Shown here one piece after another: positions 17,371-26,650 of a stretch of 64,000 bases of DNA. Source of the DNA: Phenylobacterium sp. (GTDB lineage Bacteria > Pseudomonadota > Alphaproteobacteria > Caulobacterales > Caulobacteraceae). The translations under genes were made by a program, and so were the position numbers. The notes under the pieces were generated by a model. The model was not told where the DNA came from. It saw only the letters and a list, made by a program, of their open reading frames with translations, and did no database searches. Location: assembly GCF_022402485.1 (NCBI RefSeq), contig NZ_JAKRSA010000029.1, positions 20,845 through 84,844 of the forward strand. Reading direction: 5' to 3'. The stretch's first letter is position 1; each line of letters opens with the position of its first letter.

Positions 17371-18362
17371 GCGGGCTTGATCAGCTCCAGGGAGCGGATG
17401 CGAGACTCAAGGCTTGGTCCTGACGCCATGACGAAAATCTCGTCGGCGCCGCTGGCCTGAGCCTTGGCCTCCAGGCGCTGGCGCACCGCCGCAGCGTCAC
17501 CGACAATGCTGCGGGCCTGAATGGCCGCCAGTTCGGGGTGGCCCTCGAACTCGGCCAGATAGGCCAGCGCCTCGGGAATGACCGGGAAGCGGCGCCGCTG
17601 GCCGGTCATGGTCGCCAGGGTTGAGGCCCGGCGAGGGGCGTCGAGTCTCTGGGCCTCGGCTTCGGTGTCTGCCGCCAGGGCGATGGTGGCGATGGCCGCC
17701 ATGGGCACCTCTCGGAAGGGAGAGGGCGTAAAGGCCTGCCGATAGGCCGCCACTGCCGGTCCCCCGTCACTGCGGGCGATGAACTCGGCAAACACCATCC
17801 CTACACCCGCCTGGCCGGCAAAGGCCGCGCTCTCGGCCGAGGAGCACAGCATGAACAGGTCTGGGTGGCTGGGCCCTGTGGGATGGGCGCGAATGCCCCT
17901 GGCCGGGTGATCTGCCCCCAGGGGCTCACGGCCGCCGGCGTCCAGAAGCCAGGCGTTCAACAGGGCGAAATAGTGCGGAAAGGCCTCAGAGGAGGCCGAG
18001 CGCAGGGCCGCGCCGGTGCGCCCGTCGGCACCCAGGGCCCGGCCGACCCCGAGGTCGATCCGGCCCGGGGCCAGGGCTTCCAGCTCCATGAAGACCTCGG
18101 CAACCTTCAGGGGTGAATAGTTGACCAGCATCACCCCGCCTGACCCCAGCCGGATCGTGGAGGTCGCTTGGGTCAGGGCCGCGATCAGGATCTCTGGGGC
18201 CGGGGAAGCGAGGCCTTCGATATTGTGGTGTTCAGCCAGCCAGAACCGATGATAGCCCAGCCGCTCGGCGGCCTTGGCCACCTCCAGGGTTTCACGGATG
18301 GCCTGGGCCTGGGTGTTGTGTCCCCCCACCGGGGACAGGTCGAGAACCGAAAGCTGGCTCAC
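17367..18362 (-). CDS. LLM-class flavin-dependent oxidoreductase
   Basis: A 331-residue luciferase-like monooxygenase of the MsnO8/YceB-like group: LSVLDLSPVGGHNTQAQAIR start, RFWLAEHHNIEGLASPAPE near residue 40-60, IRLGSGGVMLVNYSPLKVAE and an FMN-binding TIM barrel. The start is GTG 18362, overlapping the stop of the small membrane protein upstream by 4 bp (GTGA), so the two genes form an operon. Substrate unknown. Confidence 0.88.
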   Translation of the reverse strand: MSQLSVLDLSPVGGHNTQAQAIRETLEVAKAAERLGYHRFWLAEHHNIEGLASPAPEILIAALTQATSTIRLGSGGVMLVNYSPLKVAEVFMELEALAPGRIDLGVGRALGADGRTGAALRSASSEAFPHYFALLNAWLLDAGGREPLGADHPARGIRAHPTGPSHPDLFMLCSSAESAAFAGQAGVGMVFAEFIARSDGGPAVAAYRQAFTPSPFREVPMAAIATIALAADTEAEAQRLDAPRRASTLATMTGQRRRFPVIPEALAYLAEFEGHPELAAIQARSIVGDAAAVRQRLEAKAQASGADEIFVMASGPSLESRIRSLELIKPA

Positions 18363-18613
18363 GCCGTGGGCGACCGAAACTCGCGGATGATCATCCGTAC
18401 CCCATAGGCGGTCACCAGACCGGCAAAGCTCATCACCACGATAGAGACCGGCATGGCGGTGGGCTCAAGGGCGCTGATCCAGCGCCCAGGGGAGACGCTG
18501 GTAAGGTAGAAGGCCAGCTCCACAAACTTGAACAGGGCGACCGGTCCGGCCAGCAGGGCGAGGGCGGCCCCCATGGCGATCTGGCCCAGATTGCGTTTGG
18601 CGGGCGGGCTCAT
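18359..18613 (-). CDS. Small membrane protein, two predicted helices
   Basis: An 84-residue protein starting MSPPAKRNLGQIAMG. Two hydrophobic stretches (about 12-38 and 52-72) are followed by a short basic tail (RMIIREFRS). AGGAG lies 5 bp before ATG 18613, which decides this start over longer in-frame extensions. It overlaps the LLM oxidoreductase by 4 bp and is probably coupled to it. I do not recognise the family. Confidence 0.7.
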   Translation of the reverse strand: MSPPAKRNLGQIAMGAALALLAGPVALFKFVELAFYLTSVSPGRWISALEPTAMPVSIVVMSFAGLVTAYGVRMIIREFRSPTA

Positions 18614-18674
18614 AGGGACTCCTGGCGGACGGGGTGAGAGTAGAACATGGTCCTGCGCCGGCACGGCGCAAGCG

Positions 18675-19124
18675 TCACTTGCGCGGCCCACGCTTCTTGA
18701 TGACGCCGGAGAAGCTCATGACGTTCTCGCCCCCGGTGGTAATCAGGCCGCGCACAAAGACCATGGACCGGGCGTTCTTGACCACTTCGCCTTTGCATTC
18801 CACCAGGGCACCGAGGGGCACGGCCCCGACGAATTCGCCGTTCAAGGTTGCCGTCACGCTATGCTGACCCTCCAGGGCGTCCCGGGCGATCACGAACAGG
18901 GCGAAGTCGGCAAAGGTCATGATGCAGCCGCCGTGCATGAAGCCGCCGCCGTTCAGGTGCTTGGGCTCGGCGCGGAAAGCGCAGCGTGGTGTGCCGTCAG
19001 GATCCTGACGGAAATAGAAGGGGCCAGCGTGATCCTCAAAGGGATCAGACCCCTCCCAGGTGCGCCAACCCGCCCATTCGCCCTTTGTCACCAGTTCGTT
19101 TTTGGCTTCGCCGCCGCCATCCAT
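18675..19124 (-). CDS. PaaI-family hotdog thioesterase
   Basis: A 149-residue single-hotdog-domain acyl-CoA thioesterase. The hallmark is LNGGGFMHGGCIMTFADFAL at about 57-77, with the family HGG and the Asp/Asn of the active-site helix, followed by TATLNGEFVGAVPLGALVE and a central strand ending GGENVMSFSGVIKK. These enzymes hydrolyse aryl- or fatty-acyl-CoA esters. The start is ATG 19124; a GTG lies one codon upstream. Probably monocistronic, beside the thiolase and acyl-CoA dehydrogenase on the other strand. Confidence 0.85.
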   Translation of the reverse strand: MDGGGEAKNELVTKGEWAGWRTWEGSDPFEDHAGPFYFRQDPDGTPRCAFRAEPKHLNGGGFMHGGCIMTFADFALFVIARDALEGQHSVTATLNGEFVGAVPLGALVECKGEVVKNARSMVFVRGLITTGGENVMSFSGVIKKRGPRK

Positions 19125-19332
19125 CACTTCGACCCGTCTCTGAAACTTCAGTCACGGCTCCTTAGCCGCCGAGCGGGTCTGGTTGAAAGCCCTGATTTCC
19201 GGGCTCGGACCGCGACGCCAAATCCCGCGGCTTCTCGTCTGGGCAGTGTCGAAGGGTTTGCTCGCTTTGGCCTCAGTCACTAGGTTCCCTCACCACCGAA
19301 CCAAACCGAACCGAACGATGCGAGGCGAAACC

Positions 19333-20541
19333 ATGGAAGGCCGGACCGTCTATCTCTGTGCAGGTCTGCGCAGCCCGATCGGCCGCTATGGCGGAGCCCT
19401 GGCCAAGGTGCGCGCCGACGACCTGGCCGCCCATCCGATCCGCGCCCTGATGGCCAGCCTGCCCAAGGTGGACTGGGAACAGGTGGACGAGGTCGTTTAT
19501 GGCTGCGTCAACCAGGCTGGCGAGGATAACCGAAATGTCGCCCGAATGGCTCTGCTTCTGGCCGGCATGCCGAGCTCGGTGCCGGGTCTGACGGTCAACC
19601 GGCTTTGTGCCTCGGGTCTTGATGCGGTGATCGCCGCCGCGCGGATGATCGCCGTGGGCGAGGCCGAGCTGGTGATCGCCGGTGGCGTGGAAAGCATGTC
19701 CCGCGCGCCTTTCGTGATGGGCAAGGCTGACTCGGCCTTCTCCCGGTCGGCGGAGATCTTCGACACCACCATCGGCTGGCGGTTCGTCAATCCGCAGATG
19801 CAGAAAGACTACGGCGTCGATTCCATGCCGGAGACCGCGGAGAACGTCGCAACCGACTATCAGGTCGCCCGCGCCGATCAGGACGCCTTCGCCGCCCGCA
19901 GCCAGCATCGCTATGGCGCGGCCCAGGCCCGCGGCTTCTTTGAGGGCGAGATTGCCCCCCTCACCCTGAAGGACCGCAAGGGCGATACGGTGGTCTCCAA
20001 GGACGAGCACCCCCGCCCCGACACGACGCTGGAAGCGCTTCAGGGCCTCAAGCCGATCGTGCGTGCCGACGGTACGGTCACGGCGGGAAATGCGTCAGGT
20101 GTCAATGACGGGGCTGCTGCCCTGCTGCTGGCCTCGGCTGAGATGGTTCAGAAGTTGGGCCTCGAGCCCCTGGCCCGGATCGAGGGCGGAGCCTCTGGCG
20201 GCGTGCCGCCCCGGGTCATGGGCTATGGCCCGGTGCCGGCGGTGGACAAGCTCTGCGGGCGCCTCGGCCTGTCCCCCCGGGACTTCGATGTGGTGGAGCT
20301 GAACGAGGCCTTTGCCGCCCAAGCCCTGGCCTGCACCCGGGCCTGGGGCCTGGCCGATGACGCCGAGCATGTGAATCCGCATGGGGGCGCCATCGCCATC
20401 GGCCACCCGTTGGGCGCGTCCGGTGCCCGTATCGCCCTGACCGCCGCCCGGGCCATGATCGACCGGGGCGGGTCGCGGGCGCTGGCCACCATGTGCGTCG
20501 GCGTCGGCCAGGGTTCAGCCCTGGCCCTGGCCAAGGCCTGA
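19333..20541 (+). CDS. pcaF: Thiolase, 3-oxoadipyl-CoA thiolase (PcaF/PaaJ) type
   Basis: A 402-residue thiolase with nucleophile Cys92 (NRLCASG), the NEAFAAQ motif, His358 (GHPLGASGA) and Cys388 (MCVGVGQG). The N-terminal [13 protein letters not shown] and the block [20 protein letters not shown] are typical of beta-ketoadipyl-CoA thiolases, which release succinyl-CoA and acetyl-CoA at the end of aromatic ring degradation. The rest of the pca or paa pathway is not here; an acyl-CoA dehydrogenase follows 15 bp later, so a general acyl-CoA thiolase role is possible. The start ATG 19333 is preceded by GAGGCGAAACC. Confidence 0.85.
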   Translation: MEGRTVYLCAGLRSPIGRYGGALAKVRADDLAAHPIRALMASLPKVDWEQVDEVVYGCVNQAGEDNRNVARMALLLAGMPSSVPGLTVNRLCASGLDAVIAAARMIAVGEAELVIAGGVESMSRAPFVMGKADSAFSRSAEIFDTTIGWRFVNPQMQKDYGVDSMPETAENVATDYQVARADQDAFAARSQHRYGAAQARGFFEGEIAPLTLKDRKGDTVVSKDEHPRPDTTLEALQGLKPIVRADGTVTAGNASGVNDGAAALLLASAEMVQKLGLEPLARIEGGASGGVPPRVMGYGPVPAVDKLCGRLGLSPRDFDVVELNEAFAAQALACTRAWGLADDAEHVNPHGGAIAIGHPLGASGARIALTAARAMIDRGGSRALATMCVGVGQGSALALAKA

Positions 20542-20556
20542 TTTCAGAAAGACGGA

Positions 20557-21711
20557 ATGACCATGGCCCTAGACGCCGAAACCCGCGACCAGCTGATCCA
20601 CACCGTCCGCCGCTTTGTCACCGAGCGGCTGCGCCCCCTGGAGGCCCAGGTCTCCGAGACCGACTCCATGCCCGATGATGTGGTGGCCGAGATGAAGGAG
20701 CTGGGCCTGTTTGGCCTCTCCATTCCGGGCGAATACGGCGGGCTAGACCTTTCCATGGAGGAAGAGTGCCTGGTGGCGGTGGAGCTTGGCCGGACCAGCC
20801 CGGCCTTCCGTTCGGCCTTTGGCACCAATGTCGGCATCGGCAGCCAGGGCCTGGTGATGTTCGGCACTGAAGAGCAGAAGGCCAGGTATCTGCCGGGCAT
20901 CGCATCCGGGGAGATCATCACCTCGTTTGCCCTCACCGAGCCGGAGGCGGGCTCAGACTCTGCCTCGGTCCAGACCCGTGCGACCCGGGACGGCGACGCC
21001 TATGTGCTGAACGGATCCAAGCGCTACATCACTAACGCCAATAAGGCGCACCTGTTTACGGTCATGGCCCGCACCGACCCGTCCAAGCCAGGCGGTGGCG
21101 GGGTCTCGGCCTTTCTGGTCCCCCGGGACCTGCCCGGCCTGTCGGTGAGCAAGCCCGAGAAGAAGATGGGCCAGCAGGGTGCCCACATCTGTGACGTGAC
21201 CTTCGACAATGTCCGGGTGCCGGTAGAAAACCGCCTGGGTGCCGAGGGTGAGGGCTTCAAGGTGGCCATGCAGGTCCTCGACCGTGGCCGACTGCACATC
21301 TCGGCGGTCTGCGTCGGGGTGGCCGAGCGCTTGATCACCGACTGTGTGGCCTATGCCAGTGAGCGCAAGCAGTTCGGTCAGGCCATCAGCCAGTTCCAGC
21401 TGGTCCAGGGCATGATCGCAGACTCCAAGACCGAGGCCCTGGCCGCCAAGGCGCTGACCATGGAGACGGCCCGCACCCGCGACGCCGGTCATGGCGTCAC
21501 CATGGAAGCGGCGGCGGCCAAATACTTCGCCTCTGAGATGGTTGGTCGGGTGGCCGACCGGGCGGTGCAGATCTTTGGCGGGGCAGGCTATGTCGCCGAC
21601 TATGGCATCGAGCGGTTCTACCGCGACGTGCGCATCTTCCGCATCTATGAGGGCACGAGCCAGATTCAGCAGGTGGTCATCGCCCGCGAAACCCTAAAGC
21701 GCGGCGGCTGA
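20557..21711 (+). CDS. Acyl-CoA dehydrogenase
   Basis: A 384-residue FAD flavoenzyme that oxidises acyl-CoA to the 2-enoyl-CoA. Visible motifs: FALTEPEAGSDSASV (substrate/FAD loop), KRYITNANKA, the middle beta-domain, and the C-terminal RIYEGTSQIQQ with the catalytic Glu of the short-chain group. ATG 20557 or 20563 could start it. It follows the thiolase by 15 bp and overlaps the next ORF by one base (TGATG), so the three genes form one unit. Confidence 0.9.
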   Translation: MTMALDAETRDQLIHTVRRFVTERLRPLEAQVSETDSMPDDVVAEMKELGLFGLSIPGEYGGLDLSMEEECLVAVELGRTSPAFRSAFGTNVGIGSQGLVMFGTEEQKARYLPGIASGEIITSFALTEPEAGSDSASVQTRATRDGDAYVLNGSKRYITNANKAHLFTVMARTDPSKPGGGGVSAFLVPRDLPGLSVSKPEKKMGQQGAHICDVTFDNVRVPVENRLGAEGEGFKVAMQVLDRGRLHISAVCVGVAERLITDCVAYASERKQFGQAISQFQLVQGMIADSKTEALAAKALTMETARTRDAGHGVTMEAAAAKYFASEMVGRVADRAVQIFGGAGYVADYGIERFYRDVRIFRIYEGTSQIQQVVIARETLKRGG

Positions 21712-22013
21712 TGTCTGATCCGATTGAAACGGCGATCTTCGCCCTCCTGGCCCCCCTGGCGCCCGGCAAGTCCGTCTCCGCTGAGGAAGTGGCCCGGGCC
21801 GCCGATCCGGAGGGCTGGCATCGCTGGCTGTCGCGGGTGCGTACGGTCTCGGTAGGACTCGCCCGGGAGGGCCGGCTGGTCATCACCCGGCACGGCAAGC
21901 CAGCTGATCCTAACAAGTTCAAGGGTGTTTATCGCCTGCGGCTGCCCCTGGCAGGCGAGGTGCTCCCAGGCGTCCTGGTCTCCCCGGCCACGGAAGACAC
22001 CGAAGCCTCTTAA
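21711..22013 (+). CDS. DUF3253 family protein
   Basis: A 100-residue small protein whose core matches the DUF3253 pattern: SVSAEEVARAADPEGWHRWL, then an Arg-rich helix SRVRTVSVGLAREGRLVIT, a beta-hairpin RHGKPADPNKFKG and VYRLRL. The fold looks like a small winged helix. Function unknown. Coupled to the acyl-CoA dehydrogenase through a TGATG overlap. Confidence 0.75.
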   Translation: MSDPIETAIFALLAPLAPGKSVSAEEVARAADPEGWHRWLSRVRTVSVGLAREGRLVITRHGKPADPNKFKGVYRLRLPLAGEVLPGVLVSPATEDTEAS

Positions 22014-22033
22014 GGCCGCTCAGGCTCGTAAGG

Positions 22034-22699
22034 TTGGCATGGGGTGCCCATTTCACGACCTATGCATCTCGGGAGCGCGCATTGTCCGTAACGCCGGATT
22101 CCCCTGTTCCGGACCGCGGTCTTGAGACCTTGCTGGCGGAAATCTCAGCCTGTCGGGCCTGCGCCGGCGACCTTGTGCCTGATCCCCGACCGGTGGTGCG
22201 GGTCAGCCCTGAGACACGACTGCTGATCTGTGGTCAGGCGCCGGGACGGTTGGTTCATGAGACCGGCCTGCCGTTCAACGATCCGTCCGGGGTGCGCCTG
22301 CGCCAATGGATGGGGATCGACCGGGAGACCTTCTATGGCCATCCCGCCATTGGCGTTGCTGCCATGGCGTTCTGCTTTCCCGGCACCAACCCCAAGGGCG
22401 GAGACTTTCCGCCGCCAGCTCGCTGCGCCCAGCTCTGGCGTCGGCAGCTCTTGGCGCAGTTGCCCAAGGTCGAGTTGACCCTTCTGGTGGGGTCCTATGC
22501 CCAGGCCTGGGCGCTGGGGGCAGGCCGAAAGGCCAACATGACCGAGACGGTGGCGGCCTGGTCTGAGTACGGGGCAGGCATCTTGCCCCTGCCGCACCCG
22601 TCCTGGCGCAACACCGCGTGGCTGAAGCGCAATCCCTGGTTCGAGGCTGAGGTGACGCCCTATCTTCGCCAAAGGGTGGAGGACATGCTGCGCTCATGA
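22034..22699 (+). CDS. Uracil-DNA glycosylase family protein
   Basis: A uracil-DNA-glycosylase superfamily protein of up to 221 residues. It has LLAEISACRACAGDLVP at the N-terminus, the active-site loop LLICGQAPG, the GLPFNDPSG segment and the late LPHPSWRN loop that carries the conserved His-Pro-Ser. It would excise uracil or related bases from DNA. The start is uncertain: no good ATG precedes the domain, and the frame opens at TTG 22034 with another TTG at 22082, either of which leaves the domain intact. It overlaps the next gene by 4 bp. Confidence 0.8.
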   Translation: MAWGAHFTTYASRERALSVTPDSPVPDRGLETLLAEISACRACAGDLVPDPRPVVRVSPETRLLICGQAPGRLVHETGLPFNDPSGVRLRQWMGIDRETFYGHPAIGVAAMAFCFPGTNPKGGDFPPPARCAQLWRRQLLAQLPKVELTLLVGSYAQAWALGAGRKANMTETVAAWSEYGAGILPLPHPSWRNTAWLKRNPWFEAEVTPYLRQRVEDMLRS

Positions 22700-23733
22700 C
22701 TCGCCTGACCGCTCTGATGTTCGCCCTGATGCTGGGGGCCTGTACCCCGCTCATGACCCAGACAGCGGGCCAACCGCCCTTGGGCTTCGAAGGTCCGCGG
22801 CTGAGTGGGGATCAGTTCATCAGCTATGACGGCGCGCGCCTGGGGCTAACCCGCTGGGACGCAAACGATGGCGCGCCGGGCACCGTGGTGGTCGCTGTGC
22901 ATGGCATGAACGACTATGCCAACGCCTTCCATCTGGCCGCGCCATATTGGGCCGCGCACGGGGTGAGCACCTACGCCTATGACCAGCGGGGCTTTGGCCG
23001 CTCCCCCAACCGCGGCGTCTGGCCTGACGAGACCGTCCTGCAGGAAGACCTGCGGACCCTTGTGGCCCTGGTCAGGGCCCGCCATCCCCATGCCGAGGTG
23101 GTCGTCATGGGCGAGAGCATGGGCGGGGCGGTGGCCATCCGCGCCTTCGCCTCTCAGCGGCCACCCGACGCCCATCGGCTGGTCTTGCTGGCGCCGGCGG
23201 TCTGGGGCTGGTCGACCCAGCCCTTGCCCTACAAGACTGCCCTTTGGTTTGCCGCCCATGTTACCGGTCCCAAGGTCTATACGCCCCCCAGCTGGGTCAC
23301 GGACCGGGTCAGACCCACCGACAATCTCGCCGAGCTGCGCGCCATGGGAGCTGATCCCCTGATGATCTGGGGCGCGCGGTCCGACACGCTCTTTGGGCTG
23401 GTGGACCTGATGGAGAACGCCTGGCGCGACATCGCCAGGCTGCAGGTTCCAGTGCTCTATCTCTACGGCCAGAACGACGAGATCATCCCAGAGCGTCCCG
23501 CCCTGCAGGCTGCGGCACGCCTCAAGCCCTCAGACCGGACGGCCTACTATGCGAAGGGATGGCATCTTCTGACCCGGGACCTTCAAGGAGAGGTGGTGAT
23601 GGCCGATATTCTGGCCGTCCTCACCGATCCGCAGGCGCCGCTGCCGTCTGGGACGCCACCGATTCCCACCGCACCCGGGGGTGACGAGGTGTCGCCTGTG
23701 CCTGCGCAGGCAACGGCGGGTTTGTCACGGTGA
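22696..23733 (+). CDS. Alpha/beta-hydrolase lipoprotein, monoacylglycerol lipase/lysophospholipase-like
   Basis: A 345-residue protein with a lipoprotein signal, lipobox LGAC with Cys16, so probably membrane-anchored. The hydrolase fold shows the oxyanion VHGMNDYANAF, DQRGFGRSPNRG, the nucleophile elbow GESMGG, acid-loop LYGQNDEIIP and the final His in KGWHLLTRD. This matches the Hydrolase_4 (serine aminopeptidase S33) group, often lysophospholipase. A Pro/Thr-rich tail follows the domain. Start overlaps the UDG stop (ATGA). Confidence 0.87.
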   Translation: MTRLTALMFALMLGACTPLMTQTAGQPPLGFEGPRLSGDQFISYDGARLGLTRWDANDGAPGTVVVAVHGMNDYANAFHLAAPYWAAHGVSTYAYDQRGFGRSPNRGVWPDETVLQEDLRTLVALVRARHPHAEVVVMGESMGGAVAIRAFASQRPPDAHRLVLLAPAVWGWSTQPLPYKTALWFAAHVTGPKVYTPPSWVTDRVRPTDNLAELRAMGADPLMIWGARSDTLFGLVDLMENAWRDIARLQVPVLYLYGQNDEIIPERPALQAAARLKPSDRTAYYAKGWHLLTRDLQGEVVMADILAVLTDPQAPLPSGTPPIPTAPGGDEVSPVPAQATAGLSR

Positions 23734-23789
23734 GCCGGGCAGGCTAGAGCCGCCTGTGCCGGTTTCCACCACAACGATCCGTTGAGCGC

Positions 23790-24863
23790 ATGACCCTGTT
23801 CGATTCCCCTGACTTCGATGGCCACGAGGCCGTTCATGCCTTCTCCGACAAGGCCACTGGACTGCGCTGCATCATCGCGGTCCATTCCACGGCCAGGGGG
23901 CCTTCGGCGGGCGGATGCCGCATGTGGCCGTTTGCGTCTTCGGCGGACGCCCTGCAGGACGCCCTGCGGCTGTCGCGGGCCATGTCCTACAAGAACGCCA
24001 TGGCCGACCTCGACCTTGGCGGCGGCAAGGCGGTGATCATCGGTGACTCCCGCACCCAGAAGTCACCAGCCCTGTTCGAGGCTTTTGGCCGGGCCGTGGA
24101 GGCCGTGGGCGGCGCCTACTGGACCGCCGAAGATGTGGGGGTCTCTCCGTCTGATCTGATGCACGCCCGGGGGTATACCCGGTTCGTGGCCGGTCTGGAG
24201 GGCCATGCGGCGGCGTCAGGCGATCCAAGCCCGGTCACGGCGGAGGGCGTTTTCCGCGGGATCAGCCTGTGTGTCCGTCGGACCCTGGACCGGGACCTTT
24301 CAGGGGTCACTGTCGCCATTCAGGGGGTTGGCCATGTGGGTGCCTATCTGGCCCAGAAGCTCAGCGCTGCGGGCGCGCGGCTGGTGATCACCGACGTCAA
24401 CCGTGAGGCTCTGGCCCAGGTGGCGGCCGCGACCGGCGCGAAGGTTGTGGCACCTGACGAGATCTTTGACGTGGCCGCCGATGTCTTCGCCCCCTGTGCC
24501 CTGGGCGGGTCGATCAGCACCGAAACCCTGCCGCGGCTGCGGGCGCGCATCATTGCTGGCGGCGCCAATAATCAGCTGACCGATCCGGTGATTGGCCAGA
24601 CCCTGTTCGACCTCGGCCTGCTCTATGCGCCGGACTATGTGATCAATGGGGGCGGCATCATCAATGTCGCGGGCGAGATCCGCGCCCTGGACGCCGGGGA
24701 GGCCTTTGATCCCGCCTGGGTGGAGGGCAAGCTGTCACGGCTGATGCAGACCCTCGAGGCGGTTCTCGACCGCTCCTTGGCTGAGCGCCGCCCGACCCAC
24801 GAGATCGCCGGCGAGATGGCCCGCGAGCGGATCGCCCGCGGCCGCGCTGTCACGCTGGCCTAA
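23790..24863 (+). CDS. Leucine/valine-type amino acid dehydrogenase
   Basis: A 357-residue Glu/Leu/Phe/Val dehydrogenase that deaminates branched-chain amino acids with NAD. Lys68 (MSYKNA) and Lys80 (DLGGGKAVI) occupy the same positions as the substrate and catalytic lysines of Bacillus leucine dehydrogenase. The NAD domain begins VTVAIQGVGHVGAYLAQKL, and GGANNQL and YAPDYVINGGGIINVAGE follow. Length is typical (about 355-365). Tentatively ldh/bcd type; valine or phenylalanine preference cannot be excluded. Single gene between a lipase and a convergent MFS gene. Confidence 0.9.
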   Translation: MTLFDSPDFDGHEAVHAFSDKATGLRCIIAVHSTARGPSAGGCRMWPFASSADALQDALRLSRAMSYKNAMADLDLGGGKAVIIGDSRTQKSPALFEAFGRAVEAVGGAYWTAEDVGVSPSDLMHARGYTRFVAGLEGHAAASGDPSPVTAEGVFRGISLCVRRTLDRDLSGVTVAIQGVGHVGAYLAQKLSAAGARLVITDVNREALAQVAAATGAKVVAPDEIFDVAADVFAPCALGGSISTETLPRLRARIIAGGANNQLTDPVIGQTLFDLGLLYAPDYVINGGGIINVAGEIRALDAGEAFDPAWVEGKLSRLMQTLEAVLDRSLAERRPTHEIAGEMARERIARGRAVTLA

Positions 24864-24898
24864 GGGGCCGCGCGGGGTCGAGGATCAAAGGCTGGGCC

Positions 24899-26200
24899 TC
24901 AGAGTGAGGCCATCCTGTCCTTTCGCGGCTCGCGGACCATGAACACCAGCATCAGCAGGCCCGCCACCAGGAAGGCGATCGAGGTGGCGAACACACTCTC
25001 ATAGCCAAGGGTGGCGGCCATCAGACCGCCCACCAGGGGGCCACCCGACGCCATGACCCCCGACGCGGTGGAGGACAGTGCAATCCGCATGGGCATGTCG
25101 TCCCGGTTCCCGAACTCCAGGATCATGGTCTGGGCGCTCATCATGTAGCCCGACTGCGAGGCCCCAAGGCCGCAGAAGGCCAGGACGACGGCCCACACAT
25201 CGTGGACGTTCATGAGTAGCACCGTCGAGGCAATCCAGATCACCAGGGAGCTGATCAACACCACCCGGAACCCGGTCTTGTCCCCCAGATACCCCCAGAC
25301 GAGGTTGGCCAGGGTATCGGCACCCAGGAAGGCCAGGGTGAGCAGGCCGATATTGGCACCGGTCAGCTCCATCGTCGTGCTGACATAGAGGATGTAGAAC
25401 GGCGTCGCCATCCGCCCGGTGACGGCCAGCATCTGCACGATAAGGAAGAACATGTAGCCCCGGTCCTGGGAGACTAGGCGCGGGAAGTCCTTGAGCCGCT
25501 CAAAGAATGGCGTCTGGGCCCGGGTGGTGGGGGGTTCGGGCTCGATCATCAGCGCCTGCAGGGCCCATAGGCCTGCTGTGGTCAGGATGGTGGCGAACAG
25601 GAAGGTGGTGGCGTAGCCGTTGCCCAGCATGTTGCCTTCGATGAAGTACTTGCCGGCCACCCAGGCCAGCACGGCGGCAATGACCCCGCCAGTGGCGTTA
25701 CGCCAGGCCTGCAGCCGGCCCCGCCGGCTGATGGGGATCACCTTGGCCATGAGCAGGGAGAACACGACCCCCTGGGTGCCCATGAACAGGCCAAACATGA
25801 ACATGAAGGACAGGATGGCGACCACCAGGGGTTGGCCCGACAGAAACCAGCCGGCGAGCGCCATGCCGAGTATCTGAACCCGTGCGAGCCCGCCCATCCA
25901 GACCGCCGCCGGCATGACCCGTTTGCGGTGTTCGATCTGGGTCGCCCCAAAGATCGGAGACAGCATGCCCCCCACCTGCTGCAGGGCCAGGCCGAGGCCA
26001 ACGATGAAGCTGGAGCCAGAGATCAGATAGAGATAGGCCGGCAAAAAGGTCGGGGCGTTGACCAGCCGAAAGCCGGTCATGCCCAGCATGCCGTGGAGGT
26101 AGTGGGCGATATAGTTGCGCTTCAAATGGGTCCAGACGAACTTCTCGTACTCGACCTCGCGCTCGGCCAGGCTTTTCCCGTCCTGGTCAATATCCGTCAC
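24899..26200 (-). CDS. Major facilitator superfamily transporter
   Basis: A 433-residue MFS permease with about 12 membrane segments after a charged N-terminal stretch (DGKSLAEREVEYEKFVWTHL). Loop signatures include QIEHRKRVMP after helix 2-3 and DKTGFRVVLIS between later helices. The substrate is not identifiable. I place the start at GTG 26200, which has GAGG 5 bp upstream; the frame continues to a TTG at 26293 with no ATG between, so the start is uncertain. Isolated gene. Confidence 0.75.
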   Translation of the reverse strand: MTDIDQDGKSLAEREVEYEKFVWTHLKRNYIAHYLHGMLGMTGFRLVNAPTFLPAYLYLISGSSFIVGLGLALQQVGGMLSPIFGATQIEHRKRVMPAAVWMGGLARVQILGMALAGWFLSGQPLVVAILSFMFMFGLFMGTQGVVFSLLMAKVIPISRRGRLQAWRNATGGVIAAVLAWVAGKYFIEGNMLGNGYATTFLFATILTTAGLWALQALMIEPEPPTTRAQTPFFERLKDFPRLVSQDRGYMFFLIVQMLAVTGRMATPFYILYVSTTMELTGANIGLLTLAFLGADTLANLVWGYLGDKTGFRVVLISSLVIWIASTVLLMNVHDVWAVVLAFCGLGASQSGYMMSAQTMILEFGNRDDMPMRIALSSTASGVMASGGPLVGGLMAATLGYESVFATSIAFLVAGLLMLVFMVREPRKDRMASL

Positions 26201-26650
26201 CGCCGCCTCAGGGGCCGGCGTTTCCTCGTTGGTCTTTTCCAATAGCGTCCCAGCCGCGCGGGGGTCGCAAAGGGTCGCGCGGCGGCTCCCCAAAACTATG
26301 ATCTGCTAAAACAATGACTCCGTCCTATCAGAGTCCGCCGCCCTGCAAAGCGGATTCCTCGCCCGCGACAAAACCGGCGGTTCGAGGGGCGGGCCGACGA
26401 TCCGTGCGGTCTCATTCGAGCGCACGGATATCGGCCTGATGGGTCAGGGGGCGGGCAGCGACACGTCCCATGGCCAGCCCACGGGTGAGGGAGGGACCTC
26501 AGGGCGTGTCGCTTTGGGCAAAACAGCAGAAACGGCGCACCGTTCGGGGGGAGGACCCGGCCGTTGCGCCGTTACGCCATGGCTCAGCTGCAAGCCCGAC
26601 GACCTTCTGAGGGGGGAGGGTCAGCCGACGGGCCTTGGCGCGTTTGAGCC
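26201..26650. other. Intergenic region with two inverted repeats
   Basis: 450 bp on the 5' side of the MFS gene and the 3' side of the secreted NTF2-like gene. It holds a perfect 9-bp inverted repeat ATCCGTGCG-N12-CGCACGGAT (26400-26429) without a U-tract, and a second at 26531-26573 listed separately. The segment 26440-26640 has an open plus-strand frame, but it is Gly/Ser/Arg-rich without a plausible RBS and I do not call it a gene. Confidence 0.5.
26531..26573 (-). terminator. Probable terminator of the secreted NTF2-like gene
   Basis: Perfect 9-bp arms AACGGCGCA (26531-26539) and TGCGCCGTT (26565-26573) around a GC-rich loop. On the minus strand the hairpin is followed by TCTGCTGTTTT. 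It lies about 80 bp after the stop at 26651. Confidence 0.5.
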